Shown: positions 28,105-37,125, numbered from the stretch's first letter. The stretch: DNA of 64,000 nt from Streptomyces olivaceoviridis (GCF_014650115.1 NZ_BMUI01000002.1:62001-126000), one strand, 5' to 3'. The notes: generated from the letters alone by a model not told the origin. Translations and numbers: made by a program.

Positions 28105-28183
28105 AGGGGCGGCCCGGGCACCCCGGGGCAGGGGGGTGGCGGTCGTTTTGGAGGACGGCCTGTCTGATCAATAAGATCCGGCG

Positions 28184-29446
28184 ATGATCAGAAGACAACG
28201 GCTGGCGGCGGGCGTCTGTGCTCTGCTCGCCGCCCTGACGGCCGGGATCGCCTTTCCCGCCGGTGCGGTCGCCGACGAGACGGACCAGGCCGCTCCGAAG
28301 GTCGAACTGGTGCTGGACGTCAGCGGTTCCATGCGCACCCGTGACATCGACGGCGGCACCCGGATGGCCGCGGCGAAGCAGGCGTTCAACGAGGTGCTGG
28401 ACGCGACCCCCGAGGAGGTCCAGCTCGGCATCCGTACGCTCGGCGCCAACTACCGCGGCGACGACCGCAAGGAGGGCTGCAAGGACACCGAGCAGCTCTA
28501 CCCGGTCGGCCCGCTGAACCGGACCGACGCCAAGACGGCCGTGGCCACGCTGGCGCCGACCGGCTGGACGCCGATCGGCCCCGCGCTGCTGAAGGCGGCG
28601 GACGACCTGAACGGCGGTGACGGCACCCGCCGTATCGTCCTGATCAGCGACGGCGAGGACACCTGCCAGCCGCTCGACCCGTGCGAGGTGGCGCGGGAGA
28701 TAGCCGCCAAGGGCATCGGGCTGACCATCGACACCCTCGGCCTGGTCCCGGACGCCAAGACCCGCGACCAGCTCAGCTGCATCGCCGACGCCACCGGCGG
28801 CACCTACACCGACGTGCGGCACAAGGAGGAACTGAGCGACCGGGTAGGCGAGTTGGTGGACCGGGCGGCCGAGCCCGTGGTCACGCCGGTGGCCACCGAG
28901 GGCGCGGACCGCTGCGAGAAGGCGCCGACGCTCAAGTCCGGCCTGTACACCGACCGCGCCGGGTTCGGGCAGCAGCGCTGGTACAAGGTGGACGTCGAGC
29001 CCGGTCAGGAGCTGCGCGCCTCGGTGAGCGTGGCGGACGACCGGGCCGTCCAGCCGAACTACGGTGTGCTGCTGCGGGCGGTGACCGCGCACGGCCGGGA
29101 GATCGTCCGCGGCGAGGCCGCCGGCACCGGCCGTACGGACGTCGTCTCCACCGGTCTGCGCTACCCCAGGCCGGAGAGCGACGACGACGCGGCGCCCGCG
29201 GAGACGGTGTGCCTCCAGGTCACCAGCTCCTTCTCGGCCGCGTCCGGCGTGAAGACGACCCCCGGTCTGCCGCTGGAGCTGACCGTCGACGTCGTGGACG
29301 GGCCGTCCGGTCACCACGACGTGGCCGCGTTCGGTCTCGGCCGTGGCTGGTGGCTGCTCGGCACGCTGGTGCTGATCGGCTTCCTCGCCGGTCTGCTGTG
29401 GGGCTGGCTGTCGCGCTGGCGGGTCGCCGTCTGGAGGACGAACTGA
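28184..29446 (+). CDS. Secreted VWA-domain protein, membrane-anchored
   Basis: The 420-residue protein has a signal peptide (about 1-31), a von Willebrand factor A domain (about 38-225) with the metal site DVSGSM at 46-51 and a further site at ISDGEDTC, a second beta-rich domain (about 235-375), and a C-terminal membrane segment (WWLLGTLVLIGFLAGLLWG) with a short basic tail. Most of it lies outside the membrane. A TAAGAT element at 28172-28177 is placed so that transcription would begin at the ATG, suggesting a leaderless message. It overlaps the next gene by one base (TGATG), so the two are coupled. Ligand unknown. Confidence 0.87.
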   Translation: MIRRQRLAAGVCALLAALTAGIAFPAGAVADETDQAAPKVELVLDVSGSMRTRDIDGGTRMAAAKQAFNEVLDATPEEVQLGIRTLGANYRGDDRKEGCKDTEQLYPVGPLNRTDAKTAVATLAPTGWTPIGPALLKAADDLNGGDGTRRIVLISDGEDTCQPLDPCEVAREIAAKGIGLTIDTLGLVPDAKTRDQLSCIADATGGTYTDVRHKEELSDRVGELVDRAAEPVVTPVATEGADRCEKAPTLKSGLYTDRAGFGQQRWYKVDVEPGQELRASVSVADDRAVQPNYGVLLRAVTAHGREIVRGEAAGTGRTDVVSTGLRYPRPESDDDAAPAETVCLQVTSSFSAASGVKTTPGLPLELTVDVVDGPSGHHDVAAFGLGRGWWLLGTLVLIGFLAGLLWGWLSRWRVAVWRTN

Positions 29447-30246
29447 TGCGGATCACGCGTGTGATGGGCGCCGCCCTGCTGGCGCTGGGGCTGGCCGCCG
29501 GACCGGCCGCCGCCGACTCCTCGCCCTCCCCGAGCGCCTCCGCCGACGGCGACGCGCCCACCCGGGCGGGCACCTCCTTCCGTACGGCGACCGAGATCGA
29601 CCAGGGGCAGCAGGCCACCGCCTCCGGCTCCACCGGCGACTACCTGTACTGGTCGTTCCCCGCGGACACCGGGCAGCGCCCCACCGTCAGGGCGACGGTG
29701 AAACTCCCCGACGCGCACGGCTTCGAGACCTGGCAGCTCGACGTGTACGACGGTCTGCGGCGCCGCCAGTCCTGCCAGTACGGCGCCCAGACCCGGACCG
29801 CCGCGCAGGGTGCCGGCTCGGTCGAACTGGCCTGTGTGCTCCGCACGGTGCGGGGCTGGGCGGAGCCGTGGGCCAATGACCCGCTGCCGGGCACGTACTA
29901 CGTCCGGCTGACGGTGGTGGACCTCGGCGCCGCCGACCTCGGCAAGCCGGTGGGCGCCGAGGTGCGCGTCGACTCCAAGGGCATCGGCGGCGCGGCGGCC
30001 GTGGACGGCTCGCTGGGCAAGCCGCTCGTCCCCGGGATCGCCGTCACGTCCGAGGAGGACAAGGACGGTGCGAAGGGTGCCGTGCTGTCCAGCTTCGGCT
30101 CCGACGACGGCTGGTCCTCCGGATGGTGGTCCGACCGGTGGGTGTGGACCGGGATCGGCGCGGTGCTGGCCGCGCTCGCCGGGATCGGGGGGTACGTGCT
30201 GACCCGGGGGTCCGGGCGGCCGTCCCGGGTGCCGCCGAACGTCTGA
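29446..30246 (+). CDS. Secreted membrane-anchored partner of the VWA protein
   Basis: The 266-residue protein has a signal peptide ending after AAGPAAADS, a Ser/Pro linker, a beta-sandwich domain (about 40-190) similar in layout to the second domain of the upstream VWA protein (DYLYWSFPADTGQRPTVRAT resembles QRWYKVDVEPGQELRASVS), and a C-terminal membrane helix near 235-252. The shared domain suggests that the two proteins arose by partial duplication or bind each other. Its ATG shares a base with the upstream stop. Function unknown. Confidence 0.8.
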   Translation: MRITRVMGAALLALGLAAGPAAADSSPSPSASADGDAPTRAGTSFRTATEIDQGQQATASGSTGDYLYWSFPADTGQRPTVRATVKLPDAHGFETWQLDVYDGLRRRQSCQYGAQTRTAAQGAGSVELACVLRTVRGWAEPWANDPLPGTYYVRLTVVDLGAADLGKPVGAEVRVDSKGIGGAAAVDGSLGKPLVPGIAVTSEEDKDGAKGAVLSSFGSDDGWSSGWWSDRWVWTGIGAVLAALAGIGGYVLTRGSGRPSRVPPNV

Positions 30247-30256
30247 TCCGCTGGAG

Positions 30257-30288
30257 CGTGAAGGCCCGCCGTCCGGCGGGCCTTCACG
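30257..30288 (+). terminator. Terminator after the VWA operon
   Basis: A perfect 15-base stem (30257-30271 with 30274-30288) with a two-base loop is followed by TTTCT, the classical intrinsic form that is rare in Streptomyces. It ends the VWA pair and also faces the convergent HxlR gene. Confidence 0.85.
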
Positions 30289-30301
30289 TTTCTCCGGGCG
30301 G

Positions 30302-30928
30302 TCACGCCTCGCGCAGCGCCTTGGCGAGCGTGCCGTCCCCGGTCACCGTGACCCGGCCGTCCCGTACCACGTCCGGCAGCCGAGTGTGCCCCCGGGCGAT
30401 GGCCTCGCAGGTCACCGCGTCCACCTCCAGCCGCGCGTCCGCCTCGCCGGGGGCGGGCCCGTCGCCGTACACCGGCCCCTCCTGCGCGCCGACGTGGAGG
30501 TGGAAGTCCCCCTCCTCCAGGCGGACTTCCACGACGCCCTGGCCGTCCAGCGCCCGCAGCAGCGGCAGTGCGAACCAGTGCGCGCGGACGGCGTCGGTGG
30601 GCCTGCGCTCCCCCAGTTCTTCCTCGCCCCACGCGCCCAGCGCCTGGAGCACGGGCAGCAACCGGCGTCCCCGGGCGGTGAGTTCGTACACGTACGCCGC
30701 GCCCGGCGGGGGCAGCCGCCGTCTGGTGGTGAGCCCGTCCCGTTCCATGTCCTTCAGCCGCGAGGCGAGCACGTCCGTACTGACGCCGGGCAGGTCCGCG
30801 TGCAGGTCCGTGTAGCGGCGCGGGCCGGCGAGCAGTTCGCGGACGATCAGCAGGGTCCAGCGGTCACCGACGAGGTCGAGGGCGCGGGCTGCGGAGCAGT
30901 ACTGGTCGTAGCTTCGACGAGGCGACAT
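30302..30928 (-). CDS. HxlR-family regulator with C-terminal SCP2-like domain
   Basis: The 208-residue protein joins an HxlR winged helix (residues about 10-100, starting with the conserved cysteine of QYCSAARALDLVGDRWTLLI) to a C-terminal domain of about 90 residues that resembles the sterol-carrier-like ligand pocket seen in many actinobacterial HxlR proteins. It is divergent from the aminotransferase gene, and the intervening region carries alternating CCAAG/CTTGG repeats, so it probably regulates that gene and itself. The ATG has no clear ribosome site. Confidence 0.85.
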   Translation of the reverse strand: MSPRRSYDQYCSAARALDLVGDRWTLLIVRELLAGPRRYTDLHADLPGVSTDVLASRLKDMERDGLTTRRRLPPPGAAYVYELTARGRRLLPVLQALGAWGEEELGERRPTDAVRAHWFALPLLRALDGQGVVEVRLEEGDFHLHVGAQEGPVYGDGPAPGEADARLEVDAVTCEAIARGHTRLPDVVRDGRVTVTGDGTLAKALREA

Positions 30929-30950
30929 GCGACGCAGTCTAGACGCGTTG

Positions 30951-30985
30951 TTGGACTTTCCAAGCTCCTGCTTGGTAAAACCAAG
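30951..30985. promoter_or_regulatory. Alternating CCAAG/CTTGG operator
   Basis: CCAAG (30960-30964), CTTGG (30971-30975) and CCAAG (30981-30985) are spaced by six and five bases, and TTGG at 30951 adds a fourth half-site. The cluster lies in the 81 bases between the divergent HxlR and aminotransferase genes and overlaps the likely promoters of both. Confidence 0.6.
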
Positions 30986-31009
30986 CAACACGAGTTTCCG
31001 GAGGGGCGC

Positions 31010-32218
31010 ATGGAGTTCCGGCAGTCCAACAAGCTCAGCGAGGTGTGCTACGAGATCCGCGGCCCGGTGATCGAGCACGCCAACGCACTGGAGGAGGCGG
31101 GGCACAGCGTGCTGCGCCTGAACACCGGCAATCCCGCGGCCTTCGGCTTCGAGGCGCCGGAGGAGATCCTCCAGGACATGATCCGGATGCTGCCGCGGGC
31201 CCACGGCTACACGGACTCCCGCGGCGTCCTCTCCGCCCGCCGCGCGGTCGCCCAGCGCTACCAGACCCTGGGCCTCGACGTGGACGTGGACGACGTCTAC
31301 CTGGGCAACGGCGTCTCGGAGCTGGTCTCCATGGCCGTACAGGCGCTGATCGAGGACGGCGACGAAGTCCTCGTCCCGGCGCCGGACTTCCCCCTGTGGA
31401 CCGCCGTCACCACGCTGGCCGGCGGCAAGGCCGTGCACTACCTGTGCGACGAACAGGCCGACTGGAACCCGGACCTGGCCGACATGGCGTCGAAGATCAC
31501 CGACCGCACCAAGGCCGTGGTCATCATCAACCCGAACAACCCGACCGGCGCGGTCTACCCGAAGGAGGTCGTCGAGGGCATCCTCGACCTGGCCCGCCGG
31601 CACGGCCTGATGGTGTTCGCCGACGAGATCTACGACCAGATCCTCTACGACGACGCCGTCCACCACTCGGCCGCGGCGCTCGCCCCCGACCTCGTCGTCC
31701 TCACCTTCTGCGGCCTGTCCAAGACCTACCGGGTGGCGGGCTTCCGCTCCGGCTGGCTGGTGGTCACCGGGCCGAAACAGCACGCCAAGGACTACCTGGA
31801 GGGCCTGACCATGCTGGCCTCCATGCGGCTGTGCGCCAACGCGCCCGCCCAGTACGCCATCCAGGCCGCGCTCGGCGGACGCCAGTCCATCGGCGAACTC
31901 ACCGTGCCCGGCGGGCGGTTGTACGAGCAGCGGAACGTGGCCTGGGAGAAGCTCAACGAGATCCCGGGCGTGTCCTGCGTCAAACCCAAGGGCGCGCTGT
32001 ACGCGTTCCCGCGCATCGACCCCAAGGTGCACCCGATCCACGACGACGAGAGGTTCGTCCTGGACCTGCTGCTGCGCGAGAAGATCCAGGTGGTCCAGGG
32101 CACCGGCTTCAACTGGCCCTCCCCCGACCACTTCCGCATCCTGACCCTGCCGCACGCGGACGACCTGGAGGCGGCGATCGGCCGGATCGGCAGGTTCCTC
32201 AGCGGGTACCGGCAGTAG
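31010..32218 (+). CDS. PLP-dependent aminotransferase, alanine transaminase-like
   Basis: A 402-residue class I aminotransferase. VIINPNNPTGAVYP near residue 175, FADEIYDQILYDD near 205 and the PLP-lysine segment CGLSKTYRVAGFRSGW near 240 are diagnostic. From memory the sequence is of the AlaA type, which interconverts pyruvate and alanine with glutamate. The start at 31010 follows GAGGGG. Control by the divergent HxlR protein is inferred from the operator cluster. It stands alone with no pathway partner beside it. Confidence 0.9.
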   Translation: MEFRQSNKLSEVCYEIRGPVIEHANALEEAGHSVLRLNTGNPAAFGFEAPEEILQDMIRMLPRAHGYTDSRGVLSARRAVAQRYQTLGLDVDVDDVYLGNGVSELVSMAVQALIEDGDEVLVPAPDFPLWTAVTTLAGGKAVHYLCDEQADWNPDLADMASKITDRTKAVVIINPNNPTGAVYPKEVVEGILDLARRHGLMVFADEIYDQILYDDAVHHSAAALAPDLVVLTFCGLSKTYRVAGFRSGWLVVTGPKQHAKDYLEGLTMLASMRLCANAPAQYAIQAALGGRQSIGELTVPGGRLYEQRNVAWEKLNEIPGVSCVKPKGALYAFPRIDPKVHPIHDDERFVLDLLLREKIQVVQGTGFNWPSPDHFRILTLPHADDLEAAIGRIGRFLSGYRQ

Positions 32219-32387
32219 GCGCCTGGCCCGTTTCGCGCATTCATGCGAAGATCACCCCCGTTGACGACCGGGGGACCGCCGCGGGGCGGGCCGCCCCTCG
32301 GCCGCCGGTGCGCGCCCGACCAGCGCCGCACCCCCCTGGTCCGGTCCGAGCGGACCGTTCGGACACGCCAGACCAGGGGGAGTCGCA

Positions 32388-34214
32388 GTGTTCTCGTACG
32401 GACAACGCCGTACGCACGCGAGGCGCCGTACGGCCGTCGCCGTGCTGTGCGCGGTGGTACTCGGGCTCACGGCGCCGGGCGCCCGGGCCTCGGGCGGGCC
32501 CCGGCCGGCCGCGCCCACCGCCGGGCAGGAGGCACGGCAGGCCGCGCGGTTCTGGACCGCGCGGCGCATGGCCGACGCCCGGCCGCTGGACGCGGCGCGG
32601 CACGTGCCGGCGGAGCCGGGGGCGGCGACCGCGGCGGCGGCCCGGCCGAAGGGCACCCTGTTCACGGGAACCCGCCTGGTGGGCACGTTCTTCGGCGCCG
32701 ACGGACCGCGCGGCACCACCTGGCACTGCACCGGCAGCGTGATCGACACCGAGGCGCGGAACATCGTCCTCACCGCGGCCCACTGCGCGCTGAACATGAA
32801 GGGCGACTACATCTTCGTCCCGAAGTTCGTGAAGGGCGCGGCCGCCGACCGGCAGCCGTACGGCATCTTCCCCGTCCAGCGGATCTTCATCGACCCCCGG
32901 TACGTGCCCGACCGCGGTTCGGCCACCACCAAGAAGGCCGCGTCCGACCTGGACACCGCGTTCGCCCGGGTCTCGGCCAACCAGCGGGGCGCATCCCTCC
33001 AGGACGCCGTGGGCGGCGGCCTGACCTTCACCCGGCCGGCCGGCTACACCCACCGGAACGTCACCGTCGTCGGCTACCCCTCGCACCGGCACAACAGCGC
33101 CGGACGCGCCGTCAAGTGCACGGTCCCGACCACGCAGCTGCGCGGCTACCGGCAGCTGTCGATGACCTGCGGCGGCTACTACGGCGGTGTCTCCGGCAGC
33201 CCGTGGATCACCGACTACCAGGACGACGCCCGCACCGGGCACGTCATCGGCGACCTCGGCGGCTACAACGGCGGCGGGAACGACGCCGACGCCGACTACA
33301 TCAGCTACGCCACCGCGTTCGGCGCGGATGCCGCGAACCTCCTCGCCGACGCCGTCGCCGACCAGGCCCCGCCCGCCGACCTGCCGCCGTACCGCGGAGT
33401 CAAGGGCGCGCTGCCGGGCGGCGCCGCACGCTGGCGCAAGGCCACGCTCATGGCGTCCGGCGACTACACCGGCGACCGGCACGGCGATCTGCTCGTGGTC
33501 TGGCCGGACGGCGGGGTCACCCTGCACCCGGGCGACGGCAAGGGCGGTTTCCTCGCCGAGAAGCGGCTGCGGCGGGCCAACTCCACCTGGGCCCACGCCC
33601 GTACCCTGACCGGCGGCACCTTCACCGGCGGCACCCGGTCCGGCCTGCTGGTGCGCTGGTCCGACGGCGAGGTCACCCTCTACCCGCAGCCCGGCCCCTC
33701 CGGCCTGGGCCGGGAGATCCGGATGGCGCCGCCCGGCCCGGCATGGAAGAAGGCCGTCCAGTTCGCCTCCGGAGCGTTCCGGGCGGACGGGGGCACGGGG
33801 CTGCTGGTCCGCTGGGCCGACGGCGCGCTCACGCTGTACCCGCAGATCGGGGCCGGTGGCCTCGGCACCGGCACGCGGCTCGTCGCGGCGAACGGCACCT
33901 GGGCCAAGGCCGCCCTGCTGGCCGGCGGCGATTTCGACGGTGCGGCCGGCGGGGACCTGCTGGTGCGCTGGGCGGACGGCGCGCTCGACACGTACACCGG
34001 CACCTCGGCGGCGGGTCTCGGCACCAGGACACGGGTGCGCGGCCCGAACAGCCTGTGGCGGCACGCGCAGGCGCTGACGGTCGGCGGCTTCCGCCACGGC
34101 GACCCGGGGAACGACCTCGTCGTGCGCTGGTCCGACGGGGAGACGACGCTGTACGCCGACACCGGCACGCAGGCGGTCGGCACCGAGCACACGCTGGTCC
34201 ATCCCGGCACCTGA
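32388..34214 (+). CDS. Secreted trypsin-like protease with C-terminal beta-propeller repeats
   Basis: The 608-residue protein has a signal peptide (about 1-34), a pro-region, a trypsin-like domain (about 85-320) and a repeat region. The catalytic histidine is in VLTAAHC, the aspartate in ASDLDTAFA, and the serine in YYGGVSGSPW. The last 260 residues hold five FG-GAP/tachylectin-like units, each with a core such as LLVRWADGALTLYP and a following Trp-Ala/His stretch, typical of carbohydrate- or surface-binding propellers. The GTG start follows AGGGGGAG. It would act outside the cell, perhaps on the wall or a polymer. No regulator is adjacent. Confidence 0.9.
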   Translation: MFSYGQRRTHARRRTAVAVLCAVVLGLTAPGARASGGPRPAAPTAGQEARQAARFWTARRMADARPLDAARHVPAEPGAATAAAARPKGTLFTGTRLVGTFFGADGPRGTTWHCTGSVIDTEARNIVLTAAHCALNMKGDYIFVPKFVKGAAADRQPYGIFPVQRIFIDPRYVPDRGSATTKKAASDLDTAFARVSANQRGASLQDAVGGGLTFTRPAGYTHRNVTVVGYPSHRHNSAGRAVKCTVPTTQLRGYRQLSMTCGGYYGGVSGSPWITDYQDDARTGHVIGDLGGYNGGGNDADADYISYATAFGADAANLLADAVADQAPPADLPPYRGVKGALPGGAARWRKATLMASGDYTGDRHGDLLVVWPDGGVTLHPGDGKGGFLAEKRLRRANSTWAHARTLTGGTFTGGTRSGLLVRWSDGEVTLYPQPGPSGLGREIRMAPPGPAWKKAVQFASGAFRADGGTGLLVRWADGALTLYPQIGAGGLGTGTRLVAANGTWAKAALLAGGDFDGAAGGDLLVRWADGALDTYTGTSAAGLGTRTRVRGPNSLWRHAQALTVGGFRHGDPGNDLVVRWSDGETTLYADTGTQAVGTEHTLVHPGT

Positions 34215-34245
34215 CCGCGCCACCACGTACCGTCCAGGGGGAATC

Positions 34246-34794
34246 ATGCGCGTGACCACTCGCCTCGCCGACGGCCTCGCCCTGCTGACGGCCGGCCTGG
34301 CGCTGACGGCCTGCGGCACCGGCACGACGGCCGCACCGGACGCCACCGCACCGCCCTGCCGGACCGGCTCACTGGCCTGGACGCTCTCCCTGCTCGACGG
34401 GGACGGCACGCGCACGGGTGCCGGCCGGCCCGACGCACGGCTCACCGCCGTCAACAAGGGCCCCGGCGCGTGCGTGTTCGCGGGCTACCCGGGCCTGGAG
34501 ATCCACAACGGCAAGGCGGAGAGCGTCGAGGGCAGCGGGCAGGGACGTCCGGCCCCCCTCGCCCTGCCCGTCAGGGCCTCCGTGACCGTGGACCTCCGCT
34601 ACACGCGCCGTGGCACGAAGGGCACGGATGACAGCTGGTGCGTGCGGCAGGGCGAGGCATCGGTCCGGGCCCCGCACGACACCCGTGGCGCGGTCGTCCC
34701 CGTCACGGACGCGCACGGGAAGGCCGCCGCGATCGACGCCTGCGGGGAGACCCTCGCCATGGCGGTGCCGCGCCGCGCACCGGCCGGGTCCTGA
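34246..34794 (+). CDS. DUF4232-family lipoprotein
   Basis: The 182-residue protein has a lipoprotein signal peptide with lipobox LTAC ending at about residue 23. The mature domain contains two cysteine pairs (PPCRTG with GACVFAGYPGLEI, and WCVRQ with DACGETL) and the NKGPGACVFAGYPGLE segment typical of DUF4232 proteins, which are common in Streptomyces and of unknown function. It starts 31 bases after the protease stop, with AGGGGGA before the ATG, and may be cotranscribed. Its stop lies inside a 20-bp tandem duplication. Confidence 0.8.
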   Translation: MRVTTRLADGLALLTAGLALTACGTGTTAAPDATAPPCRTGSLAWTLSLLDGDGTRTGAGRPDARLTAVNKGPGACVFAGYPGLEIHNGKAESVEGSGQGRPAPLALPVRASVTVDLRYTRRGTKGTDDSWCVRQGEASVRAPHDTRGAVVPVTDAHGKAAAIDACGETLAMAVPRRAPAGS

Positions 34795-34821
34795 GACAGC
34801 GGGCCGGGTCCTGAGACAGCG
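34782..34821. repeat. 20-bp tandem duplication over the lipoprotein stop codon
   Basis: Two exact copies of GGCCGGGTCCTGAGACAGCG lie head to tail at 34782-34801 and 34802-34821. The first contains the TGA stop of the DUF4232 gene. It looks like a recent replication slip. Confidence 0.9.
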
Positions 34822-34926
34822 GGCGTCCGGACCGCGAGCCGCCGCGCGATGGCCGTCGCCCCGCGGACCGGCCGTCTGGCGCAGTCCGTCCTGCGGGCGG
34901 CGGGCGCCCTGTGCCACCGTGCCGTC

Positions 34927-35529
34927 ATGGGTGACCTCTTTCTCGTGCGGCACGGTGAGACCGAGTGGTCGCGGTCCGGGCGGCACACGGGCCGGACCGA
35001 CGTACCCCTCACCGAGCACGGGCGGGAGGAGGCGCGCCGGCTGGTCCCGCTGATCCGCTCGCACCGGATCGGGGCGGCGTTCGTCAGCCCCTTGCAGCGC
35101 GCCCTGGAGACCGCCGAGCTCATCGGCGTCCCGGACGCCCGGGTCGACGCCGACCTCCACGAGTGGGACTACGGCGGCTACGAGGGTGTGACCACCGTGG
35201 ACATCCAGCGGAGCCGGCCCGGCTGGTTCCTGTTCACGGACGGCGTCGCCCCCGGGCCGCCGGACCACCCGGGCGAGACCCCGGAGCAGGTCGGGCAGCG
35301 CGCCGACCGGATGCTGGCCAAGGTCGACGCGGCGCTCGGCAACACCGAGGGGGTCGTCGTACTGATCGCCCACGGCCACTTCCTCCGCGTCCTCACCGCC
35401 CGCCGCCTGGGCCTGCCGCCCCAGCACGGCGCCCTCTTCCAGCTCGCGACGGGGGCACTGTGCCGACTCGGCACGGAGCACGGCCGACCGGTCATCGCGG
35501 GGTGGAACATCCGGCCCCCGAGGGAGTGA
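34927..35529 (+). CDS. Histidine phosphatase (phosphoglycerate mutase-like)
   Basis: A 200-residue histidine-phosphatase superfamily protein. The phospho-accepting histidine is in FLVRHGETEW at residues 5-14, the second catalytic histidine in LIAHGHFLRVL near 146, and the central acid is in HEWDYGGYEG near 80. The lack of the extra mutase insertions favours a small-molecule phosphatase (broad specificity, or acting on a sugar or cofactor phosphate) rather than glycolytic mutase. It is monocistronic. Confidence 0.87.
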   Translation: MGDLFLVRHGETEWSRSGRHTGRTDVPLTEHGREEARRLVPLIRSHRIGAAFVSPLQRALETAELIGVPDARVDADLHEWDYGGYEGVTTVDIQRSRPGWFLFTDGVAPGPPDHPGETPEQVGQRADRMLAKVDAALGNTEGVVVLIAHGHFLRVLTARRLGLPPQHGALFQLATGALCRLGTEHGRPVIAGWNIRPPRE

Positions 35530-35614
35530 GGGCCCGCCGCGGGTGGAACCGGCGTTGTCGGACCCGGACCGTACTCTGCGAGTGGGTCACCCGTTCGGCA
35601 GGAAGGAGCCCTCC

Positions 35615-36235
35615 GTGAGCCGGCCGCCCACCCCCGCGCAGCGGCGGTTGATCGAGGACGCCGATCCGGTCACCGGCCGGCTTCGCGGTACCGACGCCCA
35701 GCTCACGGCGCTGGTGAAGCGGGGGCTCGCCTTCCGGCATCCCCGGCCGCCGCACGACCACTTCCTCACCCCGGCGGGCCACCGGATACGGGACGCGGTG
35801 CCCGAGCCACCGGCGGAGCCGGCGCGGGACACCGGCGTGTTCACGGCCCGCGTCGGCGGCGAGGAGGAACCGCCCGCGTCCGGTCCGGCGCGGCAGCGCG
35901 AGGTGCACAGTGCCTGGCAGGGGCTGCTGGAGCTGCGCCGGATGACGAATCCCGACGGCGCGGCGGACCGGCCGTGCGGGTGGGAGCGGACGCATCTGGT
36001 GCGGGCCGCGGCGCTCGCGCTGGAGACGGCCGGGCACCTGCCCGCGGGCGGGGACGCGGACGGCTACCGGGTCCGGGCGACCCCGCAGCCGGAGGCGGTG
36101 GCGGTGTACGCGCCGGACGCGCGGACGCTGGCCGCCTGCGCGGTCACGCTGGAGCGGGCCGGCTGGCAGGCGGGCGAGTACACCGAGCCCCGGACGAGAG
36201 CGCGCTTTCTGCTGGCCTCGCCGCGCCGGGTGTGA
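35615..36235 (+). CDS. Hypothetical protein
   Basis: The 206-residue product is not recognised. Residues about 5-65 look like a small winged-helix or restriction-type repeat (RRLIEDADPVTGRLRGT, LVKRGLAFRHPRPPHDHFLTPAGH). A linker rich in Pro and Glu follows. The C-terminal 80 residues (YRVRATPQPEAVAVYAPD, LAACAVTLERAGWQAGEYT) look like a compact alpha/beta domain. The GTG start is well supported by GGAAGGAG six bases upstream. No signal peptide or membrane segment. It precedes the thioesterase gene by 52 bases. Confidence 0.7.
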   Translation: MSRPPTPAQRRLIEDADPVTGRLRGTDAQLTALVKRGLAFRHPRPPHDHFLTPAGHRIRDAVPEPPAEPARDTGVFTARVGGEEEPPASGPARQREVHSAWQGLLELRRMTNPDGAADRPCGWERTHLVRAAALALETAGHLPAGGDADGYRVRATPQPEAVAVYAPDARTLAACAVTLERAGWQAGEYTEPRTRARFLLASPRRV

Positions 36236-36287
36236 CCGGCGTGTCAGGATCGGTCGACCGGAGAGTCGAACTGGAGAAGGGCAAGCA

Positions 36288-36710
36288 GTGGCCGAACCGT
36301 TTTCCGTCCGTGTGACCGTCCGCGGCTACGAGACCGATGTGCAGGGTCACCTCAACCAGGCGGTGTACCTCAACTACGCGGAGCACGCCCGCTGGTCGCT
36401 GCTCCAGGCGGCCGGGATCAGCCAGGCCCGGCTGGTGGGCCGGGGCGTGGGCCCGGTGGCGCTGGAGACGACCATCCGCTACCGCCGTGAGCTGCTCGCC
36501 GGCGACGAGGTCGACGTGACCTGCGCGTTCGAGTGGGGGGAGGGAAAGACCTTCCGGATCCGGCAGGAGATCGTGAAGGCCGACGGCACCCTGGCGGCCG
36601 AGGTCGTCGCGGTGGGCGGCCTGATGGACCTGGCCGCGCGCAAGCTGCTGGCCGACCCCCGGGAGGTGTTCAAGGAGCTGGCGACGGACCCCGGTCTGTT
36701 CGGCCTGTAG
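36288..36710 (+). CDS. Acyl-CoA thioesterase, 4HBT hotdog family
   Basis: The 140-residue hotdog-fold protein has the 4-hydroxybenzoyl-CoA thioesterase-type motif YETDVQGHLNQAVYLNYAEHARW at about residues 14-36 with the catalytic aspartate. It would hydrolyse a small acyl-CoA in the cytoplasm, usually as a tetramer. The GTG start has GGAGAAGG seven bases upstream. Substrate unknown. Confidence 0.87.
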   Translation: MAEPFSVRVTVRGYETDVQGHLNQAVYLNYAEHARWSLLQAAGISQARLVGRGVGPVALETTIRYRRELLAGDEVDVTCAFEWGEGKTFRIRQEIVKADGTLAAEVVAVGGLMDLAARKLLADPREVFKELATDPGLFGL

Positions 36711-36723
36711 GCCCGCCGGGGAC

Positions 36724-37125
36724 CTACGCGTCGAGCGACTCCGGCCGGTGCTCGGCGTCGTAGGCCGCCCGCGCCTCGGCGACGTACACCCGGTTGCGCT
36801 CGGCCCAGTCGGTCAGCCGTTGCAGGGTGTCGTGCAACTCGTGGGCGACGGGCGTGAGTTCGTACTCCACCTTCGGCGGCACCGTCGGATGGACGGTGCG
36901 CGTCACCAGGCCGTCCCGTTCCAGGTTGCGCAGGGTGAGGGTCAGCATGCGGCGGCTGATGCCCTCGATGCCGCGCTCCAACTCCGTGAACCGGATGGGT
37001 CCGTGCGCGGCGGCGACGAGGATCTGCACGCTCCACTTGCCGGCCACCCTGTCAAGGACTTCGCGGACGGGGCACGCGTGCGCGTTCACTGCCTGGACGG
37101 TAACACCGGTGTTCCCCTGGGACAT
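36724..37125 (-). CDS. HxlR-family transcriptional regulator
   Basis: A 133-residue protein that is essentially one HxlR winged helix: the conserved cysteine (HACPVREVLDRVAGKWSVQIL), the recognition stretch GISRRMLTLTLRNLERDGLV and the wing EYELTPVAHEL are all present. It is divergent from an MFS exporter gene and very likely controls it in response to a small electrophile or drug. Its operator is probably the GCACC-AA-GGTGC repeat in the shared upstream region. Confidence 0.9.
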   Translation of the reverse strand: MSQGNTGVTVQAVNAHACPVREVLDRVAGKWSVQILVAAAHGPIRFTELERGIEGISRRMLTLTLRNLERDGLVTRTVHPTVPPKVEYELTPVAHELHDTLQRLTDWAERNRVYVAEARAAYDAEHRPESLDA

